Positions 27,601-40,100 of a DNA stretch of 64,000 nt are shown one piece after another. The notes below the pieces were generated by a model. The model made no database searches. It saw only the letters and a program-made list of their open reading frames with translations, and was not told the origin of the DNA. The DNA is from Otis tarda (taxonomy: Eukaryota; Chordata; Aves; Otidiformes; Otididae): NCBI GenBank assembly GCA_026413225.1, contig CM048553.1, positions 117,186,690 through 117,250,689 on the forward strand, written 5' to 3'. The stretch's first letter is position 1, and every line of letters begins with the position of its first letter. A program made the translations under genes and the position numbers.

Positions 27601-30600
27601 GCTGAGATGCACTCCAAGGAAGGCTTTAGGGCACAGAGACCTGGGAAGCATCTGATTTGGCTTCTGTATGAGCTCCTCTCATGACTATCTTCGACCTTCT
27701 CACTCCTCACATGTTTTTGGAAATCTAGGTCTTACCACGTAGTTCAAGAATTGCATTCACCAGACATAGTTCTCATGTGACCTAGTTTGTAAATCATAAT
27801 AAAAGAAAAGAAAGACTGCAACATATCTGAAGTGGTTCCCCCCTATCCTCCTATTTTTAAAAAACTCTGAAATAACTGTTAATGTTCCCAATATACTTCC
27901 TCAGCAGTCTGCATCTGAGGGCAGAGTTTATCTCAGTGCACTTTGTGTCCCAAGACTTCATAAATGTCATTGCACAGACAGTGCAGATGTAGCCTGATCA
28001 CAATATACAACTAAGGTCTAGACAGTGAAAAAGAGGATCAGGACTGCAGTCTAGGCAGGAGCCATAGTAACTTAACCAGCAGTTTACAAATTTTTTTTTT
28101 TTCCTGGAAAAGCACAGCTTTTTTAACTTAACTGCCCATCTTACCGCAGACACTGGCCTTCCACATCCTATTAAGAATAAGCAACTACAGTATATTTATT
28201 CCCCCACTCAGACAGAAATACAAGTGCTGTTCAGAAGGAATCACTTGTAGCATTTTGCTACCCGGGCTGAACGGAGGGAATCCTCTGCCTTGTCCTAATC
28301 CCACTCAGGCTCTGAATCACACGCTGCCCTGTTGGATGTCAAGGCAGCAGCAATGCTGAAGGGTTTGCTTGTGAGATCACTTGCGTTGAATGGCTACCAC
28401 TAAATAACTAAAATTACAGAAGTGGCATTAACTCCTGGTTGTGGGTGAGAGTCTTCAAGTGAACTCTTGCTTCCATTTTCCCAACTGTTCTAGATGGTTA
28501 ACATCTGCGACTCTGGGTCAGCACCCATTAGGGAAAGCACCATTCAACTGCACCCACACTTTTCTCAGACTAAAACTTATTTGTTTACCTGAACAAAGAT
28601 TTTGAGGCAGAGGCCATTTTTCCTTTTCATTGGTTTGTGTCTAGACTATCCAACTTATAAGCAGGTGTGTGTGAATTGCTGACTTGCACTCTGAACCCTT
28701 CTGCAGGATCTCAGCAATTCTGTTTCACAGTTTCAAGGACACTTGCCAATGGATTCTTCGTCTTTTCACCTTTTCGCCTTTTCTTACAACAATATAGGTT
28801 AAGCCAGGAAGTACTAATTAAACCAAAAGAAAATAGATGTGTACATGGCACAAATTGCATGTGAGCCATGTTTCAAACAGGGCTTGGGTTTCCTGAAGTG
28901 TTGGTCTATCCTGAATACAGTTGATTTCACTTGTACTGGAGCAGTGAGACTTTTGATAGTTTTCACAGTGCTAAACTTGAAATATAAGGAAACTTGAAAA
29001 TTAGCATGGGATTTCCCATCCTGTTACTTCTCAATTAAAGTAAAAGCTCTGTTATTCAGATTTTTTTTTATTCACTACCATTAACCAAAGATGACAAATA
29101 AAATTAAAGATGAGGCAGCGGCTGTAAAAGAAAAGCTGTAATAGCACAACAGATTCTTGTCTCTGATAAGCATGTCACAGCTTTCTCCTCTCTCTCTCTC
29201 TCTTTCTTCTCAAACTTTTCTGTTTTCTGCCTAGACGACCACTCCTTGCCATGAGACAGGCAAGTTCCACTAGTTCTTCAAGTCAAGGCTTTCTTCATTT
29301 TTCCTTCAACTGTATCATGTGACTATGAAGTGCTATAAATAGCACATAAATAGTTTCAGCAGAAAAGAAATAAAAACTGGTAAAAGAGTCAGAAATAAAA
29401 TAAAAGCAGGGAAAAGAGATAAATGGAGTTTAGGAGCTAAGTACGTAAATAAAGCTGTCCTGCAAAGCTTGCTCCTTTTCAGACAAATGGGATGCAATAC
29501 CAGCTATATTTTCTTTTTGCTTATGAACTTCATTCACCCACAGCTGTGGGTTTTGGATGGGTGGTGGTTTTTGTTTGTTTGTTTTTCTTACAAGCTGAGT
29601 ACATAATCTCTCTGAGCTGGGAATTCCTATTGTTCATTGACATGGCACCCAGTGGAAGAGGCCCCTGCTCTTTGGCCAAGGCATTGTAATTCAATTTAAT
29701 AAAATCTTCTGATGCTAAATTGCTGTTCCAAGACACTACCACTCAGGGTCACATAAAAATGCATCAGTGTATAGCTGTAAAACTTATAGCTTCAGTGCTA
29801 GTAACCAGAGAATAAAATAATTTTCCCCTAAAATCTCTCTTCTCTCTTTAATTGTAATTTGAGGTTTGGCATCTTGCCTTTCATCATGACAATCCTTTTC
29901 CTAAGCCATTAACGTTCAGTTCCAGGGGGCACTCAGTACAAGTTAAACACGGTATTAAAAGAGGAGCCTTAACTATAATCCCTACTACAGCAAAGGAAAT
30001 GACTAACAAAAACCATCCAGGTTTGATTTGTGATGTATATGAATGAGTTGGTAGCAAGGACAGGCTCTGCAATATGGAGACATACACTACATAGGAGGAG
30101 GGAATTATTTCAGATGATTAGAAACCATTCAATATAGAATTTGGCTGTGCAGCACCTCTGCTATTTAATATTCCACATTGACTGTTTCTGTTTAGCATCT
30201 AAACGACAGTATAAAACATTTATGTAGACATTTTACCATTACAGGAAAACTACAGAGTATGGGGAGATCCATGAGCTCACAACAGAAGAACAGTTTGTAG
30301 AGGGAGTTTACAGGGTTGAGTTTGACACCAGCTCTTACTGGAAGGGACTTGGCCTTTCCCCATTCCATGAATACGCTGATGTAAGTATTTGCAAACATAC
30401 ATGATAACCTATATACTGTGTAGTGGCATCAGCTGGAAAGAACAAATACAGTCCTTTAATACTGAAGGAGCAGCATCATTCAGTGAAATGGTTCACTGCC
30501 ACATTAAGACTGGCTAAATAAAGACAGTATGTAGCTGGCTAAACCAAAGGATGTAGCCAACTTCCCTGTAAATACTGGTACAGCTCTCCCAAAGTGGAGC

Positions 30601-31894
30601 TGTGCTCATTTAGACCACTAGGGACCTTTGTTCAAAAAGAGCCACAGTCTTCAAAAGTACACAGTGTTTAAAAAATAAACAAGAAAAAAAAAAAAAAACC
30701 AAGGGAAAAAAAAAGACGGCTTTTGTTGTTGCTGAAGGAATATAGGGATTTGAAAACCATCAGTTCCATAAGTCTGAGGTGTGGCTTCAGTCATTTAGGT
30801 CAAATAAACAATGCTCAAAAGTATCCTCTAAATATTGGGATGTCTGAAAGTTGCCAAGGCCTATGAAAGGGCTTCACTTTAAAAGGTGCTGAAAAGCACC
30901 TTGTTAAGATGGTTCCAGCTAGGCTGCTGAAGATGTATTTTTTTTTACATAATAAACTACAGGTCAACAAATTAGCCTGCAAAGTGGGCAGAGTTCAGTA
31001 ACTGTCTGTGTACAAGGTAACTGAAGCCTACAGTCCTCATGTCCCAGCAGCTTAGGCTTTGTCAGGGCAGGGATGTAGGAAGGAACTCAGTAGTTCTCTT
31101 ATAGAAAGTAAGTCATGATTCAGAAAACAGCTCAAACATTAGGCTAAAAACAGCCAAAGAAAGTGTGGACTTAACCCAGCTGACAGCACTTTCATGGGAA
31201 AAGGACATCCCAAGTTCCAGGTACTGATTTGGAGAGCAGCAAATATGAATTATCTTAGGATAACGGTCTCTCCCTGTTCTGGCAAGTCTAGCTACTCAGT
31301 TCTTAATGCAAGAACTGACACATCACCAGCTGTTTTAAAAATGAGATTGAGGCACTGAAATACAGACAGCAACTTTGGGCTCCAACTGCCTACCTTGCTT
31401 GGACACCTCACACAGAGGTCGTATTTAGGTTCACTAGATGGGATTTCACATCTCTGTCTGTCTTATTAGTCATTTAAGACACCTCCCCCTCATCCTCCCA
31501 TTCCGTATCACAAACATGCATGCCTGACTCAGGTGCTAGGTATCTCCACTTAGCTTCGCCAGATCCAAGGCTCTTTGTCGACCTGGGTCCAAATCTCACA
31601 AATGTCTCAGTCTTCAGCGAACATCACAGAGTAATGGGGAGCAGTACCCTTCAGAAGGGTAAAGTAATCAATTGAACAGAACGGGCAAAGTAGTCTGCAG
31701 AGGAAATGGAGTGTGCTTCCTATTTCTTAATAAGGTAGTTTTGAATGTACATTGTTCATTGTGATCATAAGTTTTCTCTTTTCCAGGTGGTGTTCACCGC
31801 TAATGATTCCGGTCACCGCCACTATACCATTGCTGCTCTCCTCAGTCCTTTCTCTTATTCCACCACTGCTGTTGTCACTGATCCCCAGGAATAA
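24589..31894 (+). CDS. TTR: Transthyretin (four exons)
   Basis: Secreted homotetrameric carrier of thyroid hormone and of retinol-binding protein, made by liver and choroid plexus. Exons: 24589-24657, 25446-25585, 30245-30380, 31787-31894; all introns are GT-AG and the phases are 0, 2, 0. The product is 150 aa, the length of chicken TTR as recalled. Residues 1-20 form a signal peptide ([13 protein letters not shown]). The mature chain starts [15 protein letters not shown], the long hydrophobic N-terminus typical of birds. Pocket residues in human numbering are present: K15, L17, E54, T106, A108, A109, L110, S117, T119. The chain ends [10 protein letters not shown]. The start is chosen because ATG precedes the signal peptide, sits in good context (GAATGG) and lies 64 bases after the TATA box. 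A closely similar gene follows about 2 kb downstream. Confidence 0.97.
24658..25445 (+). other. TTR: TTR intron 1
   Basis: 788 bases, GT-AG, ending in CTTTCCCCAAG. Contains a T-run near 24820. No other feature seen. Confidence 0.9.
25446..25585 (+). CDS. TTR: TTR exon 2
   Basis: 140 bases, from [13 protein letters not shown] to DFAT plus two bases of a Gly codon. Carries Cys10, Lys15 and Leu17 (human numbering). Donor is CCGG|GTAAGT. Confidence 0.95.
25586..30244 (+). other. TTR: TTR intron 2
   Basis: 4.66-kb intron, GT-AG. AT-rich, with a (TC)n run at about 29188-29203. No mobile element recognised inside, and open frames here are short and unsupported. Confidence 0.85.
29187..29204 (+). 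repeat. (TC)n microsatellite
   Basis: About eight TC units inside TTR intron 2. Confidence 0.85.
30245..30380 (+). CDS. TTR: TTR exon 3
   Basis: 136 bases: [11 protein letters not shown], then [12 protein letters not shown], then SPFHEYAD. Carries the pocket residue Glu54. Donor is GAT|GTAAGT, phase 0. Confidence 0.95.
30381..31786 (+). other. TTR: TTR intron 3
   Basis: 1.4-kb intron, GT-AG, ending in TTTTCTCTTTTCCAG. Has an A-rich run at about 30683-30715. No other feature seen. Confidence 0.85.
31787..31894 (+). CDS. TTR: TTR exon 4 (coding part, stop)
   Basis: 35 codons plus [22 protein letters not shown], then [16 protein letters not shown]. The stop codon lies within the hexamer AATAAA (31890-31895). 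Confidence 0.95.
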   Translation: MVFTANDSGHRHYTIAALLSPFSYSTTAVVTDPQE

Positions 31895-32045
31895 ACATGT
31901 ACTGTCATTACACAAATACCCTCCTCCACTAGAACTATCGTAGGCTTTGAGGAGGAAGGTTTTTCCTACTACTAATGCATAACTTTTTGCTACGTTAGTT
32001 GTTTTTTTTTTTCCATTTTGTAACCTGGCAAACTTCAGACAAGTC

Positions 32046-32051
32046 AATAAA
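32046..32051 (+). terminator. TTR: TTR polyA signal
   Basis: AATAAA about 150 bases after the stop, giving a 3' UTR of about 170 nt, close to the short UTR usual for TTR. Confidence 0.75.
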
Positions 32052-32074
32052 ATGTTACTTCTTTAAAACAGTTT

Positions 32075-33930
32075 TGATTCTATTTGTGAAGCTTTATTGT
32101 CTTCTAAGGTGTCATGATTCGTACTCAAGTGCAAAGGACATTTGGAAACCAAGCATGGCATATGGAAGCAAATTAACACTTGATTTGTTTATCTTCCTTC
32201 ACTACCTTAAAAAGTCTCACGAAATGCATTGGCTTAAGATATGAAAGTTGAGTTGTGCTACCTTAAAAAAGTGTGTTGACAAACACATGTACTCAAGAAA
32301 GTCATCTATGCTACTCATAGTTTACATAGAGAAGCTACAGTCTCACTATCAACTAGGTCACAGAGTAGGCAGGAAACATCCTGAATACCTAGCAGCAGAA
32401 CAAACAATGCAGAAAGACTGTTGAAATATTTATACACATATACACAGAGAGCAAAAAGAGTTAAAGCCTGTGCACCTTTACTTAAAACTTCAGACAAACC
32501 TCAACACTCCCCATTTCAAGAGGGAAGTTTGCTGCTCAATCATTCTAGGGAATTCTGAAGCAATTTCAGTTAGCACCCTTTTTGACAACTTTGATCTTTA
32601 ACCCAGTTGGTTATTGTATTCAGGTGCATTCCAATTAAATCTCTAATAAGTCAATTCTCCAGACATTATTTTAAAAAGTCCTAAAATAGAAGCATCATCT
32701 TAATAGTCTCTTCACATTTTTAGAAACAGTAAAAGGTAAGCTGTAGAGTGACTGCGATTCAAACAATGTTGTTGATAAACTGATCAAAGAGTTTGAGGGC
32801 TTCAGCAGTGATTTCTGTGGACTGATGGCCTATTGTATTTAAAATATCCTGAAGCAGAGGATTGTTATTTAAGGGGATTACATAAACTACAGAGATTGTT
32901 ACTGAAATTATGCCATTCAGAGACCATCAGCACTCATCTGCCACTGACCTTGGAGTTTATTCCTACACCCAGAGCCTGCTGGGATGACTACACACCCAGT
33001 GAATTCACAAGGTACAAAAGCTTCTCTTTAACATTTCAGTATTTGGTTACTTTTTGATTTCTGGACACTACCACGGTTACACAACTCTTGTAAGCAGTGT
33101 AAATAGTTTGAGAACAGCATCCACATTAAAGCTTGCAGATTTCATGGGACCTTGCTATTCCAAGAGCTTAAAAATCAGTAGATTTGATTTACAGTGGGCA
33201 ATGCCCAGCCCTCAAAATAGGACATATGTTCATGCAAATGTAGTTACTAAAAAAAAAAACCACCAAACTATGCTCTGCATGTAGTCATCTACCTGAGCAC
33301 AGGATAAACTTAGTACGAGAGTGTATGTACACGTGTCTAACCAAAGATCAGAAAGGCAAAGTTTAATTTCAAGAAGTAACATTTCCCTAAAATGAAGCAG
33401 ATGCTTCCGGTGGGAGCTGACTTGCAGTTGTACAGGGAAAGTCCTGAGCTTGTACTGAATCTAAGGGACAAGTACAGTGATAGGACTTAAAACACTGTTT
33501 AACTGTGCTTCAGACAAGGATATGCTTGTTATCATGCTGGAAATCACAACTAACACATTTTTCCTCCAGCAGAATGTGTAAGATAAGTAGATAGCCCACA
33601 CATTATCCACTTACCTTTTGTTAGAGGTGGAGAGAAGGCCACCCACCACAGAGAGAAATCTCTTAATAGATAAACACGAGTGAGTCAATTATGCCAAGCC
33701 ATAACCAGAGAGAAATTCTCACTGAAATTGAAATTGCCAAGTTGACAAGAAATTTGTATTTCTCTCAACTATATGAAATCTATATAGCATATTCCTCAAC
33801 AAAAAGAGAAAAATAAAATAGAATAGACATTGTTTCTGAGAAAATAGATCACTTCAGTTGAGCTAGGCAATACAATATTTCCACAGGCAATGATAGAAAA
33901 GACTTATTTTGCAGACAAGGTTCATGTTTG
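32075..33930 (+). other. Intergenic spacer between the two TTR genes
   Basis: About 1.9 kb of AT-rich DNA with no gene or mobile element recognised. The short distance shows the two genes are direct tandem neighbours in the same orientation. Confidence 0.7.
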
Positions 33931-33952
33931 TATGGGTTACTTATTTTCTCAT

Positions 33953-33970
33953 TGTTTACTAAGTAAATAG
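33953..33970 (+). promoter_or_regulatory. FOXA-like element of the second TTR gene
   Basis: TGTTTACTAAGTAAATAG aligns with the FOXA element of TTR at 24441 (TGTTTACTAAGCAAATAA). It lies 83 bases before its TATA box, against 84 in TTR. A GTCATATG block follows 38 bases after the start of the element in both genes. The right half of the site (ATCAGAATCAG in TTR) has diverged here. Confidence 0.65.
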
Positions 33971-34035
33971 TATGAATTGGCATGTTGAAAGTCATATGAG
34001 TTTTCTGGTAAGTAGCCTCAGCTTAGAGGCCTTGA

Positions 34036-34043
34036 TATAAAAA
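34036..34043 (+). promoter_or_regulatory. TATA box of the second TTR gene
   Basis: TATAAAAA, 65 bases before the start codon, the same spacing as in TTR (64). Confidence 0.7.
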
Positions 34044-34100
34044 TCACAGATCCTACCAGTTTCTACGTGCTGACACTGAGACTTCCTAGTGGTAGGCAAA

Positions 34101-34169
34101 ATGGCATTTCATTCTCTATTTCTTGTTTTCTTAGCTGGCCTGGCATTTTTCTGCGAAGCCGCACCACAG
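34101..34169 (+). CDS. TTR-like gene exon 1 (coding part)
   Basis: 23 codons, starting [10 protein letters not shown] as in TTR ([10 protein letters not shown]) and ending AAPQ. Strong donor CAG|GTAAGT, phase 0. Confidence 0.92.
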
Positions 34170-37100
34170 GTAAGTGTCTTAGGATTGAGGTCCTTCATAC
34201 TGATATAGTCATAGCTTCTTTTTTTTTTTTTAATACTTTAATTAGTGTAAGTGAAAAATAGAATATTCCATTTCATTGCAAATATTTTGATTTTATGGTA
34301 TGTATTGACTGTAGTTCTCTCCTACTGCTCTTTCTCTGGTCCTTCTTTCTCCTTCTACAGTGATTAGTGAGATGGCTGTACAGCTAGAGAAGCAGTACTT
34401 GTCATTAGACTCAGCAACTACATGAAAAACAGTGTAAGAAAGGAAAAAAACATCATATTCACTACACAGAAGCCTTGGGCCTGTTGAAAAACAGCTAATA
34501 GCCCTTGTAACACAATGAACAAGCTCCTGTTGTGAGGGATTTTGTTTCCTGCTGGAGAAATGCCTTCTGTAGTCCTCTCCCTTACTGCTCTACCCACTAC
34601 AGCTCTATCCCATGCAAGCAAGAAGGGATCTCAACAATCATTGACGCAAGCAAAGAACAGAGCCAAACCCAAGATTCCACTTCCACAGGCTCACTTACTC
34701 CAGCAAAGCAAGCTAGAGATGCAGACACACCAGCCTGAAACTCTCCTAGAACAGACTTCTCTCTCTCTCCCCCAACTCATTCTTCCTCTCAAGCTCAGAT
34801 CTTCAGGAAAATGAATACCTAACCAAACTTTGTGAGGACATAGACTTTCATTGAAGGATTGTTGATCCCTGAAGGAAAGTTTTCCTCTCCTATCCCTGCA
34901 TAGCTGCCAGGGGCTGACAAATCTGATCCAATATTGTGTTAAGAGAGAGTCCATATGTGGTGCTTATCAAGTTTACAGCAGAATTAAGACGACTCTATGG
35001 CAACAAGACATCAGAGGCTCTCAAATCCACAAAGCTGCACTCGAATTGCCTCTCCAAAACACAGAGAAAGAGCTGCCAGATTTTTTAACATTTGTACTAG
35101 CCTTGATGATTTAATTATTTCCTGTTGAGGTCACAATTTAGTTACAACTTCATGCTAGAGATTATGTGTAGCTAAACCATGCCAAAGAGGAAACAGAAAC
35201 GTGTTCTCACACACAGCTGCAGTGCCTCCCCAGCACACATGGCTACACTCCCCATGACAGCTCCTGACATCTTCCTCCCTAGCTCCACCATATGCAGCCC
35301 CCAGAAAGCTTCAAACTACATTTCTGCAGTGCCCAGTGATCTTATTGAGGAAAATACGGTATTTGCTGTAGATCTAAAGAATATTCCTTTCAGCTTTATT
35401 ATGCGCCTTACTTACCTTTCTTACAACATAAAAATTCTCTTTTCCCACCTGAAGGACTCTACTGACTCCAAGCATCCTCTTTTTATAAAAATTCTGGATT
35501 CAGTCCGAGGAATTCCAGCTCCAAATGTTCCAGTTAAGTTATACAAAGAAACTGCAGATGGATCTTGGGAACTGTTAAATTCAAAGTAAGTCATACCAAA
35601 ATAATGAGTGAAAGAAGGGAAAGGCAATGGGAAGAGGCCAAATAATTGAAAAACATTCTCTAACATAAGATGTCTTTTTTACTCACAGGAAAGATAATGT
35701 AATATTGAATGAATTACATTTTATTTGCTGCAGATTGTCTTTTAACTGTACTAGTTTCAACTACCAAAATGGTTTTCTAATGCTTTATAATTACTGTGAG
35801 CACAAGAAACTACCCTTTAATTCAATCACCACCTCTCTTCAATTTCATTACAATGAATTATATTACTTTTTAGTACTTAGCAATGAACTGCTGCATTGTT
35901 ACCAGAAGAATCGGGGAGACTCTTTTAGCTTGTTTGAAACTAAGACTCTGGTTGAGAATCTTACCTTTATTGGCTATTTTCCTTGCTTCTAATTGGATTT
36001 TCATTTCATACAACACCACAGCTTTTAAGAGAAAACACTGAACTGTTTTGAACATATACCACATCATATTTGATAGCCTTACTTGTCTCAAGAAAAAGGC
36101 ATCAGCTGAAGAGAAAAACTGGGGATAAAGCTGTCTCACCGCCTCCCCCACAGAGAAGCAATTACATCTAAAACAAGAAATAGAATCTCCCAGATATTTA
36201 AATGTTGTCATGTCTTTTAAAAAATGTAACTGTATAATTTCAAATGTAGATGACATTTTTTTTAAATTGGCCTAAATTTTAACATATTTTAACACTTTAA
36301 AAACTTCAAAAGCAATTTTTGTTTTAAGTATAACATGAAATGAAATTTTAAAAATTCTTAGTGTTACACAGAATGAACATTCTTTAGTCAACAAGCAACA
36401 CCCCACTTCCACAATTCTTTTCCCAAGATATTTGTGAAGTCTCACCCAGGCCCTTCTTTCCAGGTCTGTTAACCATCTACTCTACCTGAAAAAGTGAGAC
36501 AGGGCTAAAGCTGACATAGTGCATGAATTTCAACCAGTGGGACCCTAGACTCAAATGTATTTGTAGAAACTGTTGGTAAGGGGCTCTTTGGTTTTGTTAG
36601 AGCAGTGGGTTGGCAGAAGTAACAGTGCTCTCATATGTGTCCCTGAAAAACATAGCTACAGTAAAGGTTACACATATTTTACAAGGGAAGAAAGAGCAAT
36701 CTATTCATGTTGTCCTACTTAAATTGCCTCCCACCCCTCAAGTGAGAGAATAGCTTCACACATATTCTGGCACTGGGAATGCGTGTGATTTTCCATTAAG
36801 AGGGAATTCAGTTTACTTATCTTCAAAATTGAGCTTAGAGGCTTTATATAATGATACTTGGCTGAACAACTGGATATTGACTGAAGCCTTAAAAACATAC
36901 TTAACATCTGAAACAAAGAACAAATTAATCTTAACATGAGGGTTCTGAGAGTCATAATACTAAATCAACCTCTCCAGCCTTGTTAGTTTGTAAGTAATTG
37001 AACGTTAGCAAGTGATTCTGAAATGACTGTTCTCAGCTAAAGATACATTTAGTTTAGCTGAGAAAGCTTACTAGGGAAATGAATAGTTATCTAACAATGA

Positions 37101-40100
37101 CCAAATTATGACAAAGAAAAAATAGAGACATTTGAATGGATTAAAGAAAAAAAAAATCTGATAACTGACTACAGAGCATCTTGTAAGACACAAATGGTGT
37201 TTTATGACTTCATAGTTATAAGCTATTTTAAAGCAAAAATTTTAAGTAATGCATTGGACAATGACTTAAAAAAACATTAAATTATTTATTTTTCTCTGCC
37301 TGCAATCTGAATAAAATATGTTCAGAAAAATATTTTGCAGCTAAAACACCAAACATTGGTTTGTGACTACTAAAATCAGACACTAGTAGCATTGTTATTT
37401 GTGGATAACCTACCCAATCAAAAACTTAGTATTATATAACATTTCACAGAAATAAGTTTCAACCACTAGACGTATTTGAGCGCTAGCATTCAATATTGGT
37501 TCTGGAGCCCCAAATTGGTTGGTGTTCAAAGGTCTATAGTTTCAAGCCAGTACTATGGCCTTGGATAGCACTGATACCATCTTCATATCAAACAAAACAA
37601 TCTGTTTGTTGAGGATGGAAAACCAGCTGATCAATACAGACAACAGGGAATTCCATAAGGCTACACTGTTGGCTGCCCTACAATAATTTCAAAGAACAGA
37701 TCTCAAATTTCAGATAGCCAACTGTAAAAAGTATTCATACTGATAGAACAACTCAATGTACTTAAATAAATAAGAAAACTACGGAATAATCAAGAGAGTT
37801 GACCCTACTTATTTGCACAGTAAATGCATCATAGAGCTTCCACATTGCTTACAGCAGTGAAGTTTTCCCTCTGAGTGGGTTCATTTAATTAACTCCAAGA
37901 CCCTGCCAAGAGCCTAAGAACAATAATGCCAGCTTTTGGATCGCTCCCAAACTATGCAGAGTAGTGACATGGCAGGCAGCCATCTGCTGTGGCGATCGTG
38001 GAAGTAGCAAATGCCAAGACAAGCTCTGAAGCATCCATAATGCAGATGGACATAAGCCGTTCCAGATCAACAGAAGTATTCATCATATTACTTAAGATAC
38101 ACAACATCACTCAAGTTCAACTGTTAAAAACTGTATTTTTCTCAGGCTTCTAACCAAAATATAAAAGTGCATTCTTCTGCCATCACACAGACAAACCAAT
38201 GCCAACGGAGAGCTCCGTGAGCTCACAGTTAAAGAACAATTTGTAACAGGGATATACAAGATTGAGCTTGATACAGCCTCTTATTGGAAAAGACTGGGCT
38301 TGAATCCCTTCCATCACCATGCTGATGTGAGTATTCGTTTTCTCCTGTACTTTAGTTGCAAATAATAAAGATATCTTTTATGTCTAGGCTTCAGTTACTA
38401 ATCACACATGTTGGAACCTTCTTTTCACTTTAAAATATTTTCACATTAACACTTTCAATTCACAGTCTCAAAGCTTTGTAACAACAAATCACGAATCTAG
38501 TTACTAGCTTCCCCGTAACTCTCAATAAGCTACTTATGAAGAGGTTTCCCATCCTTCTACCTCTACTTAAGTCTGTGATTCCTTTTGTGACTATTTCTAG
38601 ACACCTGAGGGACAACAACAGGTGGAGTACTCTGTTAAATCTCCTGAGAAAAAGATTTTTCTGTCTTTTGGATCCAGTATTGGAATGGCTGCAGACAAAG
38701 CTTATAATTTAGATTTTTAAAGATAATGGAAGTATGAACCGTGTTTTGGATGCTTGGATCCTCAGTTCATAACAGAAAAAAAAAGAAGTATTACAGGTAT
38801 TTTTAGTTTGCATGGGACAGATCAACTGGTTTGATTAAGGTGGTTGAAACTAGGTACCAACTGAGGCCAGCTGCAGGGTTTGGGACTCCTTAGGGGCTTT
38901 TGCTCTCCACAGCATCAGCCCTTTCATATGACCCTTCAGCAGCAGTCCTGCATTAGTTGTTTGCAGGACTGTGACAGATCAGCAAGCACCACCAGCTGTA
39001 CAGTTTGCAACCGCTGCTTAGGCAGCCATTCCTCATCTCCTTGGAGAAAAGGTGGCAAATGCCTGGATTAAATATTGTTTCTGCCTCCCTGAAATGCATG
39101 AGAGATGACATTCTTATTCTAGACAATAACAAAAGTTAATGCTGGATAGTCTTGCCTTCGGTGACAACTGAAATAAAAAGAGGTAAGATGAAAGATTTAC
39201 AGCGTGCAAGTAGTTATACATCAAGATAATGTTTCAGTTTATATTCCAGACTAAAAATTAATTTAATCCAGAGTGTAAGAGCCTCCTTTCTTAAAAATAA
39301 GCCTCAGCAGGATCACGTTTTGCCCAGTTCACTGGTTGTTTCATAGGCATCTTTTCTATTAATGTTGAAAGGAGCCCAAGCTATGCATCACAGAATGTTA
39401 TTAAACTGGGCCTATTTTAAAAGTTGTCATCCATCATCTCACAACACAAAATAATCTGCTGTGTAGAGGGAGAAATCAAAGCAGAGGACATGAGCTGAGT
39501 GGGGAAGATGTTAAAAGAGCTGTTGTGAATCATTCATACGTAAGGTCATTATCACATTGTGGTAAACAGACTAATGCAGTCCTTCTCTATCTACTAGATA
39601 TGTAAGTAGGATTAAAGAAACTCATTGCTCCATATTTTGGCCTCATTATAGTTACTGTAGCACTATGTTTAATTCTGTTCCTCAAAGTTCAGGACTTCAT
39701 AAGAGCAACAAAAATGTTCAAATACTTGAAATAATGATTTTTTATTTCCTTTTTTTTTTTTTTTTTAATAAAGAAAATCAATGGGGTTCAATGTAGGTCT
39801 TCAATACAGAAAAAAAACTTGTTGCCATTTATGAATACCAACAAGGAAACCCCAATTTGGATAATAAATATATTTGATAAAATTTTAAATAATATAAGTG
39901 ATATCTATGCTTTTAAGAAAGGACATTTACGTGGGAGAACCGTGTATGACAGGTAGTCACAGATCACACTGATCAAGTCACCATAAGAGAAGATATTTCC
40001 AAAGTTCCAATGTTTCCATTTGACCTCTTACGTAGAGATCACTTCTCATTCAACTTGTATTTGGTTTTTTTTTTTCTTTTTCCAGGTGGTGTTCACAGCT

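Noticed and set aside
35179-35454. Continuous frame upstream of exon 2 of the TTR-like gene, suggesting an alternative first exon
   Set aside because: It lies in intron 1 and has no signal peptide. Exon 1 at 34101 supplies a proper signal peptide, phase and promoter.
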